Assembly: GCA_038496445.1 (NCBI GenBank)
Contig: JALMLS010000061.1
Span: forward strand, 92,434 to 156,433
DNA: 64,000 nucleotides
Source: Trichosphaerium sp. ATCC 40318
Taxonomy: Eukaryota; Discosea; Flabellinia; Trichosidae
Reading direction: 5' to 3'
The notes below the pieces were generated by a model. It was not told the DNA's origin and searched no databases. It was given only the letters and a program-made list of their open reading frames with translations. The position numbers and the translations under genes are program-made. Positions 33,203 to 45,660 of this stretch are shown here, in pieces; position 1 is the stretch's first letter; every line of letters begins with the position of its first letter.

Positions 33203-33660
33203 GATCTGGGGCTATCTAAGGATGACATTATTCGTGTTTATGACAATGATGGTGTACACTTACAAAATTTTCCTTAGTAAAAGCTAACCTTTTTGTTACT
33301 AGGATTGGTGGTTTGGTAAAAATGGTGAAAACTGTGGTTATTTGCCAAGCAATTATGTAGAACAAATCTATCCTCAATTTTGGGTTGTTGCCTTGCACAA
33401 GTTCAGCTCTGGCATAGATAATGCTCTGGATTTGTCCAAGGGTGATGAAATTCTCGTCTATGATAATAATATGTACACATTCTTTCTTTAGTTGTTTTTT
33501 CCTTTCCTTGTTCATTACATAAATTTGTATTTAGGACTGGTGGTTTGGTAAAAATGGTGACAACTATGGTTATTTCCCAAACAATTATGTAGAAAAAAAA
33601 AACCTACAGAAGATCTTTTCCAAGAGCAAAATTTGTTTAGTGATGTTACAAACTAGTTAA
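33203..33660 (+). pseudogene. two-SH3-domain gene fragment
   Basis: Coding blocks LGLSKDDIIRVYDNDG and DWWFGKNGENCGYLPSNYVE (first SH3, with ALYDY-side start missing), then IYPQFWVVALHKFSSG, ALDLSKGDEILVYDNN and DWWFGKNGDNYGYFPNNYVE (second SH3). The W-W and S/N-N-Y motifs are those of SH3 folds that bind proline motifs. No start or upstream exon was found, and at the second intron a base is missing at the donor (GAT-GGT|GTACAC in the first domain, AAT-AT|GTACAC in the second), so the second SH3 is out of frame with the first. It directly follows the duplicated block, suggesting 5' loss at the breakpoint. Stop at 33658-33660. Confidence 0.7.
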
Positions 33661-33831
33661 ATAGTTAATTATGTCCCACGTGATGCTCACCGTTTGGAAT
33701 AAGCTTTAAAGACTGTATTAGATTATCCATCAGCCCTTTGATTGGAAACTACTTGACCAGAAACAAAGATAAATAATAAAAGATTAATTTTAATAAAAGG
33801 ATTTCTTTACAATTATACAATCACTTTATGA

Positions 33832-36800
33832 TTATCTTACAGAGTCTATCATGGCTAGTCTGCATTGCTTATATTGATGCATTACACGTTGTAAATCTTG
33901 TTGAGTAAAGCATTCATACCAATCTAAAATTATTGATTAGTAAACGACATGACTCAATCAACAAAGGACCAAACATTTCAAGTCAGATTTAAAAAAAAAA
34001 CAACAAAAAAGGGCGTATTTGCCTACTAGGCCTGAACATAATCAAAAAATGCGTACTGTACTGGAATGGTCTGTTTTGAACTAACTCTGGTACTAACTTA
34101 AGGCTACAATAGAAAATAAGCAAAAAGAACAATTGGACGACCCAAAAAAAAGAAAGAAAAAAAAAGCCTCTAAGTACCAAGTATCATAATCTTTTCTGTC
34201 TTGTAGTACATCCAAAAGCCTCGAGAAGCAAATAGGTATACACAATGTACGTATAGTTTGTAGTTGTTGTAAACGATCAGATATTACAGCATCAGTAAAT
34301 GAATCTGCAAGAAAACCAGAAGGATAACCAAACATTGGTCTGTTACTGGAATTATTCCCTCCCAAAAGGATCGCAATAAACTCGTCTGAAAGTTGCTTCA
34401 TCTTCGCTACCCATTCATTTTTATCATTTGTATACTTGCTTGTTGCATTATCATTGATAAGCCCATCGCTGAATCTCACTCTAGGCCGTAGGCTACAAAG
34501 AATTTTGAGAACAAAAATAAAAAACTTCAGAAAAAAAATAACAAGAAAAAACGTACGTTGGCTCCTGAGGTTGATTTGCCTTTGTACGCTCATAAGCTGC
34601 CCATACATCAATAGCTTTTAAGTATATATTAATACAGTTATGTTCACGCATAGCATTGAGGGTATCCTTTAATTCACTATCGTAAGTATTGCCAGCCTAA
34701 AGCAAAAATTAGTAACAGTCAACCACAATACAACACAATTTACGCCAACAGGAAGTTCTTGACGTACCAATACATCTAATCCAGCATGTAACGCTTTCTT
34801 AGATTGTATCATAAAACTTTCTAGCCAAGTATCAAGCAAAGAATACACCTGGTGAAATGTTAGAAACCAGATACCAAAAGATTTTCAAGAAAGAAACACT
34901 TACTTCACGCGCAGGCTGGAGCTTATCATTCGCAATAAAAGCACGTGCTAGCGAATTTCCATACTCCAATGCCTTGAGGGGTTGTGAATTGAGGCAAAGC
35001 CACTCCAGAGATCGAATTTTTTGCATGTCACTTAATTATATCAATACAACAAGCCAAGTGGTTTTTTGATTTTCCAGAAAAAAAAAGAAATGATTTGCCT
35101 TGATAGGCCATTAAATAATCGTACTCTGCTGTTGCTGTACTGGTAACAGCACGTGTTTTATCAGTATCTGTTGTCCTCATTGTAGCTTCTACAACATTTT
35201 CTGTAATGATATCCGTAGATAGCTTATACTGTGCAGCATGATCCAAAGCACGTGAGCGAACGTCTGTTTCTGAAATTTGACGTAAATAGTCAGCGTAGAC
35301 GACGTTTTGTAACTCAACATCTGGAATACATGCAGTGTATTGCGCTACACGCTCTCCCTAAGATACATAAGACACATGAAGCCACAACTTAAACCGAAAA
35401 AACAACTGAAAGTTCGAAAAACGAAGTGAATGAAAACATTCTAGCTGCGCTCTTCATTTCCCTTATAATGCTTTAAACGTACAGGCTCATCATCCATGAG
35501 ATAGCGAACATAACGCTCTACAATCAAGCTTACCAAATTATCTTGACACACAACAGGACAACGACAATTTGTAATTTTACTCAAACGATATAAAATTATT
35601 GCAATATGCGCAGCAAATCGTTTGACAACAATATCTCTCCTATCAAATAATGAGTACAACAACACCATACTTAGAAGACAAATAAATAGGCCTTTGGAAA
35701 ATATTGGTAGTGAGCTTAGGCGCAAACAAGCCAATACACATTCAGAAAAGTAGAACAAAAAGAAACGTACCCTTTAGAGCGCTCATTGAGCGTATCAAGT
35801 ACTCCGGATATATCATGCAGTATAATCTGTTGTCTTACTTGATGATATAATGAAGCAAAGTGATTAGATACTACACGCTTCTCTACATTCTTTACTAATC
35901 GTATAATAGGATTCATCTCAATAAGTAAATCGCCTACAGGCTGAGAATCTGGTTTAAACGAACTTGGAAGTCTATCAATAAGCTACAACAGTCATTAATA
36001 ATCACAACTTCTTCACTCGTCTAATAAGACACTAAACACATGCTAATAACTCTGATAACTAGCATAGCATGTAGGGAAAAAAATAGTTTGTGATATGAAC
36101 GAGAAAAAGAAATACGTACTTCGTTTTCACGTTTGTGAACAGCTTCAACAGTATGAGCCCACATGAAGTCTTCCCACGTATTACAGCAAGGTACAATACC
36201 AGGTAAATAACCAACTAAAGTAGCGTATAATCCACGTTCGTATTGTGAAGGCATAAGATTACCTTCAACAATATTCTCAACCACTCTTGCAAAAAGTTTA
36301 TAATTTTTGTTTCCGTCCAATTTAAATTGAGTAAATGAGTTATGAAATGATAACCTTGTGTCAGAATAAGGTATCTGTCCAAGAATAGATGCTGCTCTCC
36401 ATGGATCACCTCCTCTCTACAATAACATGTTTTAAAAAAAAATTCTGTGCGCGTGATACTCTAAAATGATTTGGAATTGAAAAGTCTCCTTCATTGAAAA
36501 AAAAAAAGTTCCAAAGTCTTCTACGGTGTTGTGTACCTTTGCCATGGCATACGCTCTTTCGATTTCTCCACGACGAATGCATTCCCACATTAGCTTAACT
36601 AATTGTTCATCTGCTTGCTTATCCGCATGAGAGGTATGTGGTGATACTCTAATGGAATCAGGGTCATGCTGATGTCCCTCTTTGTTAATGCCAACACTTC
36701 GAGAAAAATTGACAGCTGACACTATTACATCAGGCAGAGGCTCACACTCTTCACTCCATCTGCGTAATATCTGTATTTTGCGTCAGAGAAGTGTTGAGGA

Positions 36801-37711
36801 GGTTAAAAGGCGTTTAAACAGAAATTTCAACCAAAAATATGTTAACAACATTTATAAGCGTTTTTTGTACCTTGAGTTCGCGGAATACGCTATCAGCACC
36901 AAGTGCAGCCTTTAAAACTTGACTTCTGCCAATATTTACGTTCAAATCCCAGTTAGGGTCTGGAAACGATGCTGTGTTGTCTGGTTGCCTACAACGGTCC
37001 TGGTATAGTGTCGTGATGAGTCTATAAGTACTTCTCTCAGCCCAGACGCTATCACGCTCATGTAGCTTATGGAACGAATCAACAGTGCCCAGGTGCGCTG
37101 CATTACTCATCGGTGCGTATGTAGACGTTATTGGAAAGGCGTGAGAACCATCTTGCTGTCTCTTTTTGAAGGATTCGAATGTTAATGATGGTGTTTGTAC
37201 ATTTAGCACTGATAGCCTATAAAAAATTTATTAATTTGCTATTTGAATAATTTGGCGCCTGCCGTTTCTCGCAACTCGTTACAAGACGATCAAGGCATGA
37301 GAATACAGCTTGTTGCTGTAATGCCAAAGCGTATTCTTCTGTTGTTTCTTCCATTGTACTACTAATTACACTAACATAGAGTACTTGTAGGCGAAGTGCC
37401 AACCAGGCTGTCAAGAATACAACAGAAAAAATAAACCGCAATGGAGCAGGTTAAGCGGCAAAGACCCGCAGTCAATAAAAGTAATTGAGCGACACATCAG
37501 CAACTATGAAAAGCAATTATTGTACATATGTATGAATTTTTCGCCGTCTAACAGCGTTTTTTTTAGCTCTACCAGATAAAACTTCAACAATTGTTGTAAG
37601 CGCGTTTCTTTGCTTGATTACCATCTCTGGTATGCAAATTTTCGCTGAGAAGCTCGGTTCCTCACCTCCTCTGATAACTTTGGGTGGATTCTTTGCTTCG
37701 CTAGTATTCAT
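33832..37711 (-). CDS. NUP107: nucleoporin Nup107/Nup84
   Basis: A long minus-strand gene with many short introns. The best start is ATG 37711 (MNTSEAKNPPKVIRGGEEPS), joined by a phase-1 intron to AWLALRLQVLYVSV; ATG 37354 (MEETTEEYALALQQQAV) is the alternative. Diagnostic blocks: ERDSVWAERSTYRLITTLYQ, DPNWDLNVNIG, LVKLMWECIRRGEIERAYAM, GGDPWRAASILGQIPYSDTR, LMPSQYERGLYATLVGYLPG, VPCCNTWEDFMWAHTV, RTLCIPICFSRLLDVLQ and the C-terminus YECFTQQDLQRVMHQYKQCR. PWRAAS, the ERA-type helix and W-E-D-x-x-W-A are Nup107/Nup84 signatures. Nup107 is a scaffold of the Y-complex of the nuclear pore. The gene is intact. Confidence 0.88.
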
Positions 37712-37800
37712 GTTCGTCGTACTCGTATCCTACTCTTTTAGTGTCATAAACAACTTTTGAACTAAAAAACATTTATTATTTTTCTTTAACTCAACAGGTA

Positions 37801-38089
37801 ATGGGTAACCTCAGAAGCGTTATAAGCTGGCCTGAGCGTACGTAACAAGTTGTAGTGCTATTTCTAATTCTTTGTCTAGTAATTGTTGGACTTACCGTAT
37901 CAAGCGTTGCCGCAGCGTCGGTACACAGAATATGTTTTACAATTGGGTGCGTCAACTAATATTTTTTTTTTCGTTTTGACAACACATGTGCTAACCGACC
38001 TCCTACAGCCTTATCTTCTCTGTTGTACTTATCTTGTGGATGAACTTTGCATCATCAAGCATTTATTCTCGCTTGGCAGCTCAAAATAA
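37801..38089 (+). CDS. possible tiny hydrophobic protein
   Basis: ATG 37801 gives MGNLRSVISWPE, spliced in phase to LIVGLTVSSVAAAS and then either PYLLCCTYLVDELCIIKHLF (phase kept, stop at 38087-38089) or, in another frame of the same exon, LIFSVVLILWMNFASSSIYS, a clean membrane helix that does not keep phase. Both introns have GTAC donors and the second has a GCTAAC branch site. It lies divergent from Nup107. Too short to place in a family. Confidence 0.35.
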
Positions 38090-38412
38090 GGGCAAAGTAA
38101 GAAGATAAACAAAAACAAAACAAAAAAAAATTGCTTGTTCTTCAAAGCGAGCGCCATCACGGATATACACTTCAAACTAAAACGATTGGGCTGTATTAAA
38201 TAAAACTGTGATGTTTTTGACACGTATTACACTATTGATAGTATATCTTTAATTTTACGTGGTCGATCGCCTCAAGACATAACGTGTCGTCTGTTGCGGG
38301 TTTTGACAGTACATGACCGAAAGCAAATTGTAAAATCTACTTTCAATATTGAAGGCTTTGATGTTCACACCTTATCTGCTTGTATTGGCGTGAGGTGTAC
38401 TGAGTTGTTAAA

Positions 38413-41400
38413 ATGAAAACAGGCACTGATGACCCAGTAAAGCTCCTTGTAGAGCTAGATAAGGTATGTAGTAATACGTAGGAACGCTATTGTCAATGTT
38501 TTAACAGCTAACTCACCATTATTAAAGGGATTGCGCGCAGACAATGTAGGACAAAAAGTTTTGGCGATAGAGGACATGGTAGCGCTTATTGATAAATATC
38601 CGTTCAAAATCGTTGTAAATACCGCTATTCTCAAACTGACAGATGTTTTTGCTTCCAGGTACGCCAGATATATAACCACACATCGTTAACCAGCCCTTAG
38701 CACAAACTTCATTCGAGGTGTCATTGTAAAGCAAGTCACGCAGGTTGAGAAGCATCTAAAAGGTTTACTGAACGTAGAAGAAGTCATTAGACGTGCTACA
38801 CAAGTCCTAGAGAGTAATGATGCCACAGAGCGTACCTTGACATTTAGGTATTTATTTAAATTTTAAACCGCCAAAAACTTTGCTTCAGTATTCTTATTAC
38901 TATTCTAGGTTAATTGGTGCTATGGCCTCTATTGTTGGTGATAGTCCTACAGCATTGCAAGGGTATACAAGAACCAACAAGCCATGTTATCTATTTTTTA
39001 TTCAATGCAATTAATGTTCTACTTTACGTCAAAACTACATACTTATATATATTTTCGCATGCCTAATCTTATACAAGGATAACCAAAGGATTAACTTCAT
39101 CGTATTCAAACGAAGTTTCAGCTTCAATCTTTGCTATTAAAAAAATCACACGTGTATCACCACAGTTCGCTCAACAAATTCTTCCTACAATACGGGAGAT
39201 GCTCAAAGGTACTTTAACTCCCCTATTCAATAACCAGTGAAAATAATTAGCTGATCGCCGCTCCCATTAGGTCTTTCAACGCCTCTGCCGATCAAGATAA
39301 AACTTATTCCTATCCTTCAGAATATGATGCATAGTCCGGTATTACTGGAGGAGGCATATGAATTAGGGTTACAAGCTCTAGACACAATTTGTTCCGCAGA
39401 GTGTTCTCAAGCAGTTTTGAATGCGCTAACAGCGCTGACTGTCAGGACACTTGCAAATGTTCAGCGACAGGTAAGAATTCTGTTTTTATTCTCTTGAAGA
39501 AAAATTTAGGCTTTTGACTTGTTTGAATTTGCTGCTTAGATTGTATGTCATATCTGATTATTTTTGTAGTATGATCTTCTTATTAGTATTGCCATAACAC
39601 ATCCACATTCTGGTGTAGTTTCTACGGCATTGTCAAATCTGATTAGAATAAGATCTCTAATGCTTTATCAAACAACTAAAGAAGACCTTCCAAAACTTGT
39701 TAATCTCATCACCCAAACACAAGATAATGCCATACGTCTCGTAGCTATTTGTTATATTGATAGTGTAGCTCATGATGCAAGGGGAACTTCAGTATTCCAA
39801 TACTGTGGTCCTGCATTAGCGAATATTCTACCGAGCCTTCTTTTTGGATCTGATGTATTGATTTCGAGTGTTTCTTCAATGCTTGTTTCTTCTCTGGTAA
39901 AATCAAACGTATTATCAAAGACACGAGCAGTTGCTTACCTACAATCTGTTCTTCTTCGTTGCCTTTCTGAGAACAAAGAAGTGGAAGAACTGGTACGATC
40001 ATCACATTGCTCTTTTACGTTTCCTAACTTTCTCGTTCTAGTGGTCGTTGACCTGCCCTTATGTGAAGCCCCTGAAGAGCTTACAAAAGGCCACACCACG
40101 TAAAATAATCATAGCACAATATGCAGTACTCGCTAGTGACGCATCTTGTGGCAAGAGCATACTTAGCAACATATGTACTACAATACCTCATATTAAAGGT
40201 AAAGTTTTGAAAATGGCATACAGCGAGTATCTCATAGCATATTTTAGATCCTTCATCTCTTCGTGCGATGCAAATAGCAATTGCTAGAGTTGTAAAAGCA
40301 AACCCAGAACTTGTTTCGTGGATCTTCAAGATGACAAAAACACCAGGTATGAAGATATTAGAATCTGATTTTTTTCTACATAAATCTGTGGTGACGCCAT
40401 ATTAAGGTTTCCAAAGCACCAATCGGTTTTTTATTAAATGTAAACTTAGGGCTTGTGGCTACAGGTTCTTTACCTTCTCTTGTTAGAGTGATCTTGTCAG
40501 CATCGCATACTCTAGGAATTTCAAGTTCAGGGTTGTGCGAAAGTATTGAGCCATTGGTGAGTTATAATTCATAGATTATATGCGTCTTAGTCGACTAATT
40601 GTTATGGGTAAGGTGTTGAACATTGCTCAGACATATCCATGGGAAGGATACAAAGTTGCAAAAGTAGCTGCACAATGCGGATTTCCTCACATTGCTGCAA
40701 AACTTTTTGCATCGTTTTCTGGAGGTGTTACTCTTCCTGGCGCTAAAGGATGGCTTTCTGGCCTTGCAAAAATTAGTGAAGCATGTGTACATATTATAGA
40801 TGAAAGCGAAGGAAGATCATCAACAACACAGTACGATATCGTAATCAAATAACTTTTTTCACCTCATTTGACAAAAACCCGACTACTGTTCTTGAGGCAA
40901 TGTTGATAGATTCTTGTAGTTTGGAATCATTAAATTTGCTCATTGAAGCGCGCTCTATAATGATAGAATCACGAAAATGGGTTGAGTCTATGGCATCATC
41001 GAGTATAGATGGTTCTGAATGTCTTATTTTTCAAGATGCTTATCTTTCAGCGCTTATTGACACATTCACTGTATTGAATACAATACGTGGTCTTTTACAG
41101 ACTCTATTATCACCATCGCACTCACATACAGAGGTAAGAAAATAGTAACAAGACAACAAAAGCTCGAAAGGAGGAGCACTAAATTGTCACATTTTTGGTA
41201 GTGTCGTTTTGTAGCTCTTTGCTGTTGTTATTAGGCTTAATTGTTATTACTAGGAAATCAATCAAACCTCTTCTAGTGCTTGCAAAGATCTTGGTTTGGT
41301 TGCTTCATCAGTACAAGATCTTGCAACTACTTTCTTTGATATGGACAGTCAAACAAGGCATTTCTTGACTACTTTATCAAAGACGCTTATATTTTTTTCT

Positions 41401-42096
41401 TCTGTTATTCAAAGAGAGGCAACAAGCCCTCAAAACATTCCTACAAGTGCGTGCAACAACCAAACAATAATCGGCTATGACCGAAAACAAACTCAAACGC
41501 ATTTAGAGAGCGAATTAATCACTGTTCTTGGCGGTACAGGTGCTGGAATGTCTCAGTGGGTTGAAGCTGCAAAGTTGCCTGCAACTACACCACAAGTTCA
41601 TATAAATCACTGTCAATCTCTGTTAGTTGTATTGAAATCAATAACATCACATTTACCTCCATATTTCTTCCTCACAGCAACACGGTAAGCATACCATATC
41701 GCACTCTTTTATTCGTGTTTTATTCCTAATTTTTTATTAAGGGCGACTCTTTCATGGAATGCTTCACCTAGCGGTAATGTTAATATACCACATGAGACGC
41801 AATTAGTTGTACAAATACATGGTCACTTACAAAAAGTATCAAACTTCAAACAAGAGAGGAGGATAACACATATTTTGCTTAATATCGATATTTGTCCACT
41901 TGATGATCACTTAAAGCATCATAGAAAGAAACTTGAGAATAAGATTGAAGCTACTGGTAACTCATTTCATACATCTGTTGCTTTACAGTTTAAAGAGAAA
42001 GGTAAATATAAAGTATTGATAAGACCTACTATACTTGATGACGAAAATGTAAGCTGGTTTGCACGTGCTGATCAAATTTACGTTACAAGAATGTAA
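38413..42096 (+). CDS. INTS7: Integrator complex subunit 7
   Basis: Start ATG 38413 (MKTGTDDPVKLLVELDK). The N-terminal armadillo/HEAT region matches INTS7: LLKGLRADNVGQKVLAIEDM, YPFKIVVNTAILKLTDVF, QVTQVEKHLKGLLNVEEVI, ATQVLESNDATERTLTFRLI, GAMASIVGDSPTALQGI, SNEVSASIFAIKKIT, QFAQQILPTIREML. A long helical repeat region follows (LNALTALTVRTLANVQRQ, VRLVAICYIDSVAHD-like helices, CGFPHIAAKLFASFSGG) and ends in a beta-rich C-terminal domain closing at 42094-42096 (FARADQIYVTRM). Integrator cleaves snRNA 3' ends and terminates paused RNA polymerase II. Many short introns, no frame breaks seen. Head-to-head with Nup107 apart from the tiny ORF between. Confidence 0.88.
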
Positions 42097-42687
42097 TAAA
42101 AGATTTTTTTTTACTGCCGCTTTTTTTTCTATTCTTAGTAGTTGTACATCCATAGACGGGATATTTTCAAGCCGTCTGTATGAGTGTCTATAGCGGGAAT
42201 TGTGTACAAGTACAAAGGTATACTTGTTGCGGAGCTTTAAAGAAAAGTCAAGAATAGGTACACAGACGTGTCACACATTTCTACAATCTTTCGCCTAAAA
42301 CAATTTCAATAATGCCTGTTTTGTGTTGCTCCTTTTTTTTTTGTGTCACATCACTGGACTTCACCCTAAGGAAAAAACTGTTAAATGACAACAGTGCGAC
42401 AAACACAATTTAGGCAAATAAACTTATTCATTAAGCGAAATCAAAACCCGACAAAAAGATCGATTTACGGGCTGAATATGAAAACGATTTTGAGGTACAC
42501 TGTGTTGTCATGCAATCAAAGATAGGGGTTACACATGAGATAAAGTTACGTGTGTTTTGTCATTTAACTGAAGATATTTCCGTGCCTTGTGTAGCTGATG
42601 TCTTGCCTTAAACTTAATTCACTGAAAACACAGGTTGTTTTGGTCTTTTGTGTTTATTTATATCTCATTCTGAAAGCGCTGTTAACA

Positions 42688-43709
42688 ATGATTAAAGAGC
42701 TTCTATTTTTATGTACTCTATTTACCTTGACGCTATCACTAAGTACGTACAAAAGCAGACACTGTCCGATAAAGTTCGAATCCGTTCGAAACACTTCTAA
42801 TTTATTACCTGCGGCGTTCGCTTTCAGCCCGCTTGAGGGCTCGCTCAGCAGACAATGTTTGGCAAGTAAAATTAAACAAATCTATGTAGGTGTAGGCGAT
42901 CGAGGAGCGTGCACATTAACCTTACCGCTTACAGATGCAGAGCTATTGCAACGGCATTCTAATGAACCTAACAACCCCAGATTTATTGTTTCTGATACAG
43001 CCACAGAGTATTTAACTACATCGTCCTTTACAACTTTTATACTCTATTTTGTTGATTTGGGATCAAATACCTTTGAATACCGCTTTCAGTCGACAATAAG
43101 TTACATCACGCCTCAAGTTGACATTATGTGTATTATGGATCAACCTGTTATAGATGGTACCCGCTTTTTGAGAAAAATCGGCTAGCGATTGAGGTTAACC
43201 TCAAGAATCTACTATATTGCTCTTCTTTTGTATAAAAAAGTGTTGTTCTAACATTAACTGCAGGGTTTTCTGAAACCTCTTCTAATTTTACTTCTGGACC
43301 TACTGATATTACTTTCACTTCCTCAGTCTTCAGGTACGTTCAGTTACCCAGTAACACTCTTTTTTAATAGCAACATTGTAGTTTCTCAGTACCACGCCAA
43401 TCTGTAACGCCAGGAGTGTTTGTAGTAACTTTCAGTGTACCATCCTCCCCAGTGCCTCCGACTACACCGGCTCCGTCGACATTACCTCCGACAACATTAC
43501 CTCCAACAACGCCTCCTACACCTAGAATACACAAGTCAGCACATAACATACATCATTTATTTTTCTTTGTTTTATACCTGAGGTTGATAAACTGTTGCTT
43601 ACAACGTTTTGGTGTGAATCCATACCTATTAGTTGTAATCATGAATATTGTTAGCACCGTTTGCTCTGATGGTAGTCTTCGAATAATCATTTATTCCCTA
43701 TTCAATTGA
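42688..43709 (+). CDS. secreted protein with Pro/Thr-rich stalk
   Basis: ATG 42688 gives a signal peptide, MIKELLFLCTLFTLTLSLST. The 90-bp longer frame upstream has no better start. The ectodomain has several cysteines (YKSRHCPIKFESVRN; GDRGACTLTLPLTDAELL; VDIMCIMDQPVIDG). A phase-1 intron joins to FSETSSNFTSGPTDITFTSS, with many N-glycosylation-like sites, and another phase-2 intron to VPRQSVTPGVFVVTFSVP and a stalk of PPTTPAPSTLPPTTLPPTT. The end is uncertain: the frame runs to 43709 but a further intron after PPTPR is possible. P/T-rich stalks are usually O-glycosylated, so a surface or secreted role is likely. Family unknown. Confidence 0.65.
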
Positions 43710-44231
43710 TTGACAGTTTTTTTACTCCATGTTTCAAATCTTTTGTTGTTGCTGTAGTTTCTTTGAAATTTGCCTACCCCGTCTTAAATTAGTGTTCCTT
43801 CTTTTGGGTAAAGAAGTTACCTGCAAAGGCTCTCAGCAACCTGGCATTGTTTTCAGCAAACGTATGTTTTCTATAGCTTCGCTGTAGCACTGACAGCAAG
43901 CTCTGGTCGGTATCATTTGGATAGAAAAACAAACCTAGTTTATGTCATAATATACGGAAGCATATTTGATTATTGTTTGGTGTTTGTTGAATAAAGCAAA
44001 ATGAATTTTTGTTCTTTCTTTTTCAGTTTTTTCCTACCACGTGATACGAAACATCATATATTATTTTGTAATAGCTAGAGAGCTAGCGCTACTATTTTTG
44101 GTTTGAGATTGTTGGAAGTTTCGCGTGGTTATTTCTTTCACGTGTTGATTAAGGAAGCCAAAAACTTAAAGCAATAAACTTCAACTTCTATTTGTAGTGG
44201 CGTCCGTTTTCCTTAAAACAAAAACATACTT
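43710..44231. other. intergenic, includes duplicated promoter region
   Basis: About 0.5 kb. From about 43985 it is repeated with moderate divergence at 47860-48108 upstream of the second membrane-protein copy, including a CACGTGATAC motif at about 44038. Confidence 0.6.
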
Positions 44232-45660
44232 ATGGAGCTTTCACGCATGACAAAACTATTGGTATTATGTTTGTTATTCTATTATATTCATTGCGAGATT
44301 TGGTACGAAGCAGTGGAAACGTGTCACGCAAGGTACGTTGTAACGGACGTAAAGCCGAAACCCAAATTAAACGCGAAACAACCCAAATCAAACTCCCACT
44401 GTTAAAAATGTTCAAAACGCTGCTACCGTTGTATTAAATGCTGTTCGAAAACAATTAATGATTTGTCAAAAAGAAACTCAAGAATTATCGAAGTATTGAA
44501 CAACACAACTTACAACAATCTACCGAATGTTGATGTTGAGAGGGGGGAGCCAGGTTATTGGCTTGGAGCCATGAGACCTGATGTATCCCAAAATAATTAC
44601 GATGAAATGACGTGTATACCGTGTAAACAAGGACAAGGGTCTTGTGATGTGTGCTACAAAGCGTTATCTACTTTTGTATGGATAGAAAGTAACATCTCAA
44701 TGACACAAACAGATTTATTTATCGATACCGCTAATAACGATACAATGACGTTCCTGACACTTTTCTTTGCTGGAGATGAGCCCTCATTCTCTTCTGAAGG
44801 TTGTCTAGAACTGTGGCTTATTGATCATATTGGTACAACACATGTTTTTTGATATTGGCAACACGTTTGCTAATCACATTGTAGGATTCAATGACGTTAA
44901 CTGTAATAATGCTGAAAGATCTGTTAAGTGTACCTTAGATATAGAACAACTAGTAACAGATATCATTACTATTAACAAACCATTTATCAGTTTCCAAGGT
45001 AACAAAACAGCATACAATTCAAATTTAGGTGCTAACAAGTGCTGTAGGAAACATTATTTTACGCAATGTAATAATTGAAGTTACTGGAGATGCAATAATA
45101 CAAATCGAGGGCTGTTTAACATTCTCGGATAATGTTACAATTGTTCCACTTACAGTATGCACTAACTTTCGAATGACATCTGCTAACATGTGTTTAAAGA
45201 ATAGGCCTGAGGTTTCATTCGAGTACAGTAGCCTTTGTAATATCTCAACTGAGACAATTTCAATCCCTCCTGGATCATGCTTAACACAGACCAGTAAGTT
45301 CAAGCCTGCTAGTTTAATACGTTGTTAGTTATTAACTTTGGTTGACAGCCGAACTTGGAAAAGTGACAATATTTCTTGGAACTACCTCATGTGAAAAACA
45401 AGAAGGCGGAAGATCACTTCCAGTTATGGCAATAGTAGTTGTTGCATTGGTTGTTATTGTGCTTGCAATTGTATTAGCTTTTGTTATCATGCTTGTACCA
45501 TCTCTGAAAAGGCGCATATTTCCTTTTCATATCAAAGAAAAACATACAGGTGAACTAGTAAAGTAAATAAAACTCCTCATATTTGTACTAAGGATGCTGT
45601 TAATAAATGGTTTGTGAAACTTCAAATTGATTGTTATAATAGAGGCCGCTAATATGTGTA
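43985..45660 (+). repeat. tandem duplication unit 1
   Basis: About 1.65 kb including promoter, gene and 3' flank, repeated in the same orientation at 47860-49555 after a 2.2-kb spacer. Exons 2-4 are nearly identical between units. The promoter and first exon/intron are clearly more diverged. Confidence 0.9.
44232..45566 (+). CDS. type I membrane protein, cysteine-rich ectodomain (copy 1)
   Basis: ATG 44232 or, five codons later, 44247 (MTKLLVLCLLFYYIHCEIWY), which leaves a cleaner signal peptide. Phase-2 intron to NSRIIEVLNNTTYNNLPNVD. The ectodomain has paired cysteines (MTCIPCKQGQGSCDVCYKAL) and many N-glycosylation-like sites (ESNISMTQ, ANNDTMT, SDNVT, CNIST). Introns are at 44832-44883 and 44999-45047 (49 bp, with TGCTAAC), then one before the last exon. 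The last exon has a transmembrane helix, VMAIVVVALVVIVLAIVLAF, and a basic tail ending GELVK. Total is about 300 residues. Likely a surface protein; no family recognised. All junctions keep phase, so the stops seen in unspliced sequence are inside introns. Confidence 0.8.

Noticed and set aside
43364-43549. Minus-strand Gly/Val-rich frame
   Set aside because: Antisense of the Pro/Thr stalk codons of the secreted-protein gene.
44232-45566. Membrane-protein copies as pseudogenes because of stops and frame changes in raw sequence
   Set aside because: The stops fall inside GT-AG introns with branch sites; spliced exons keep phase in both copies.
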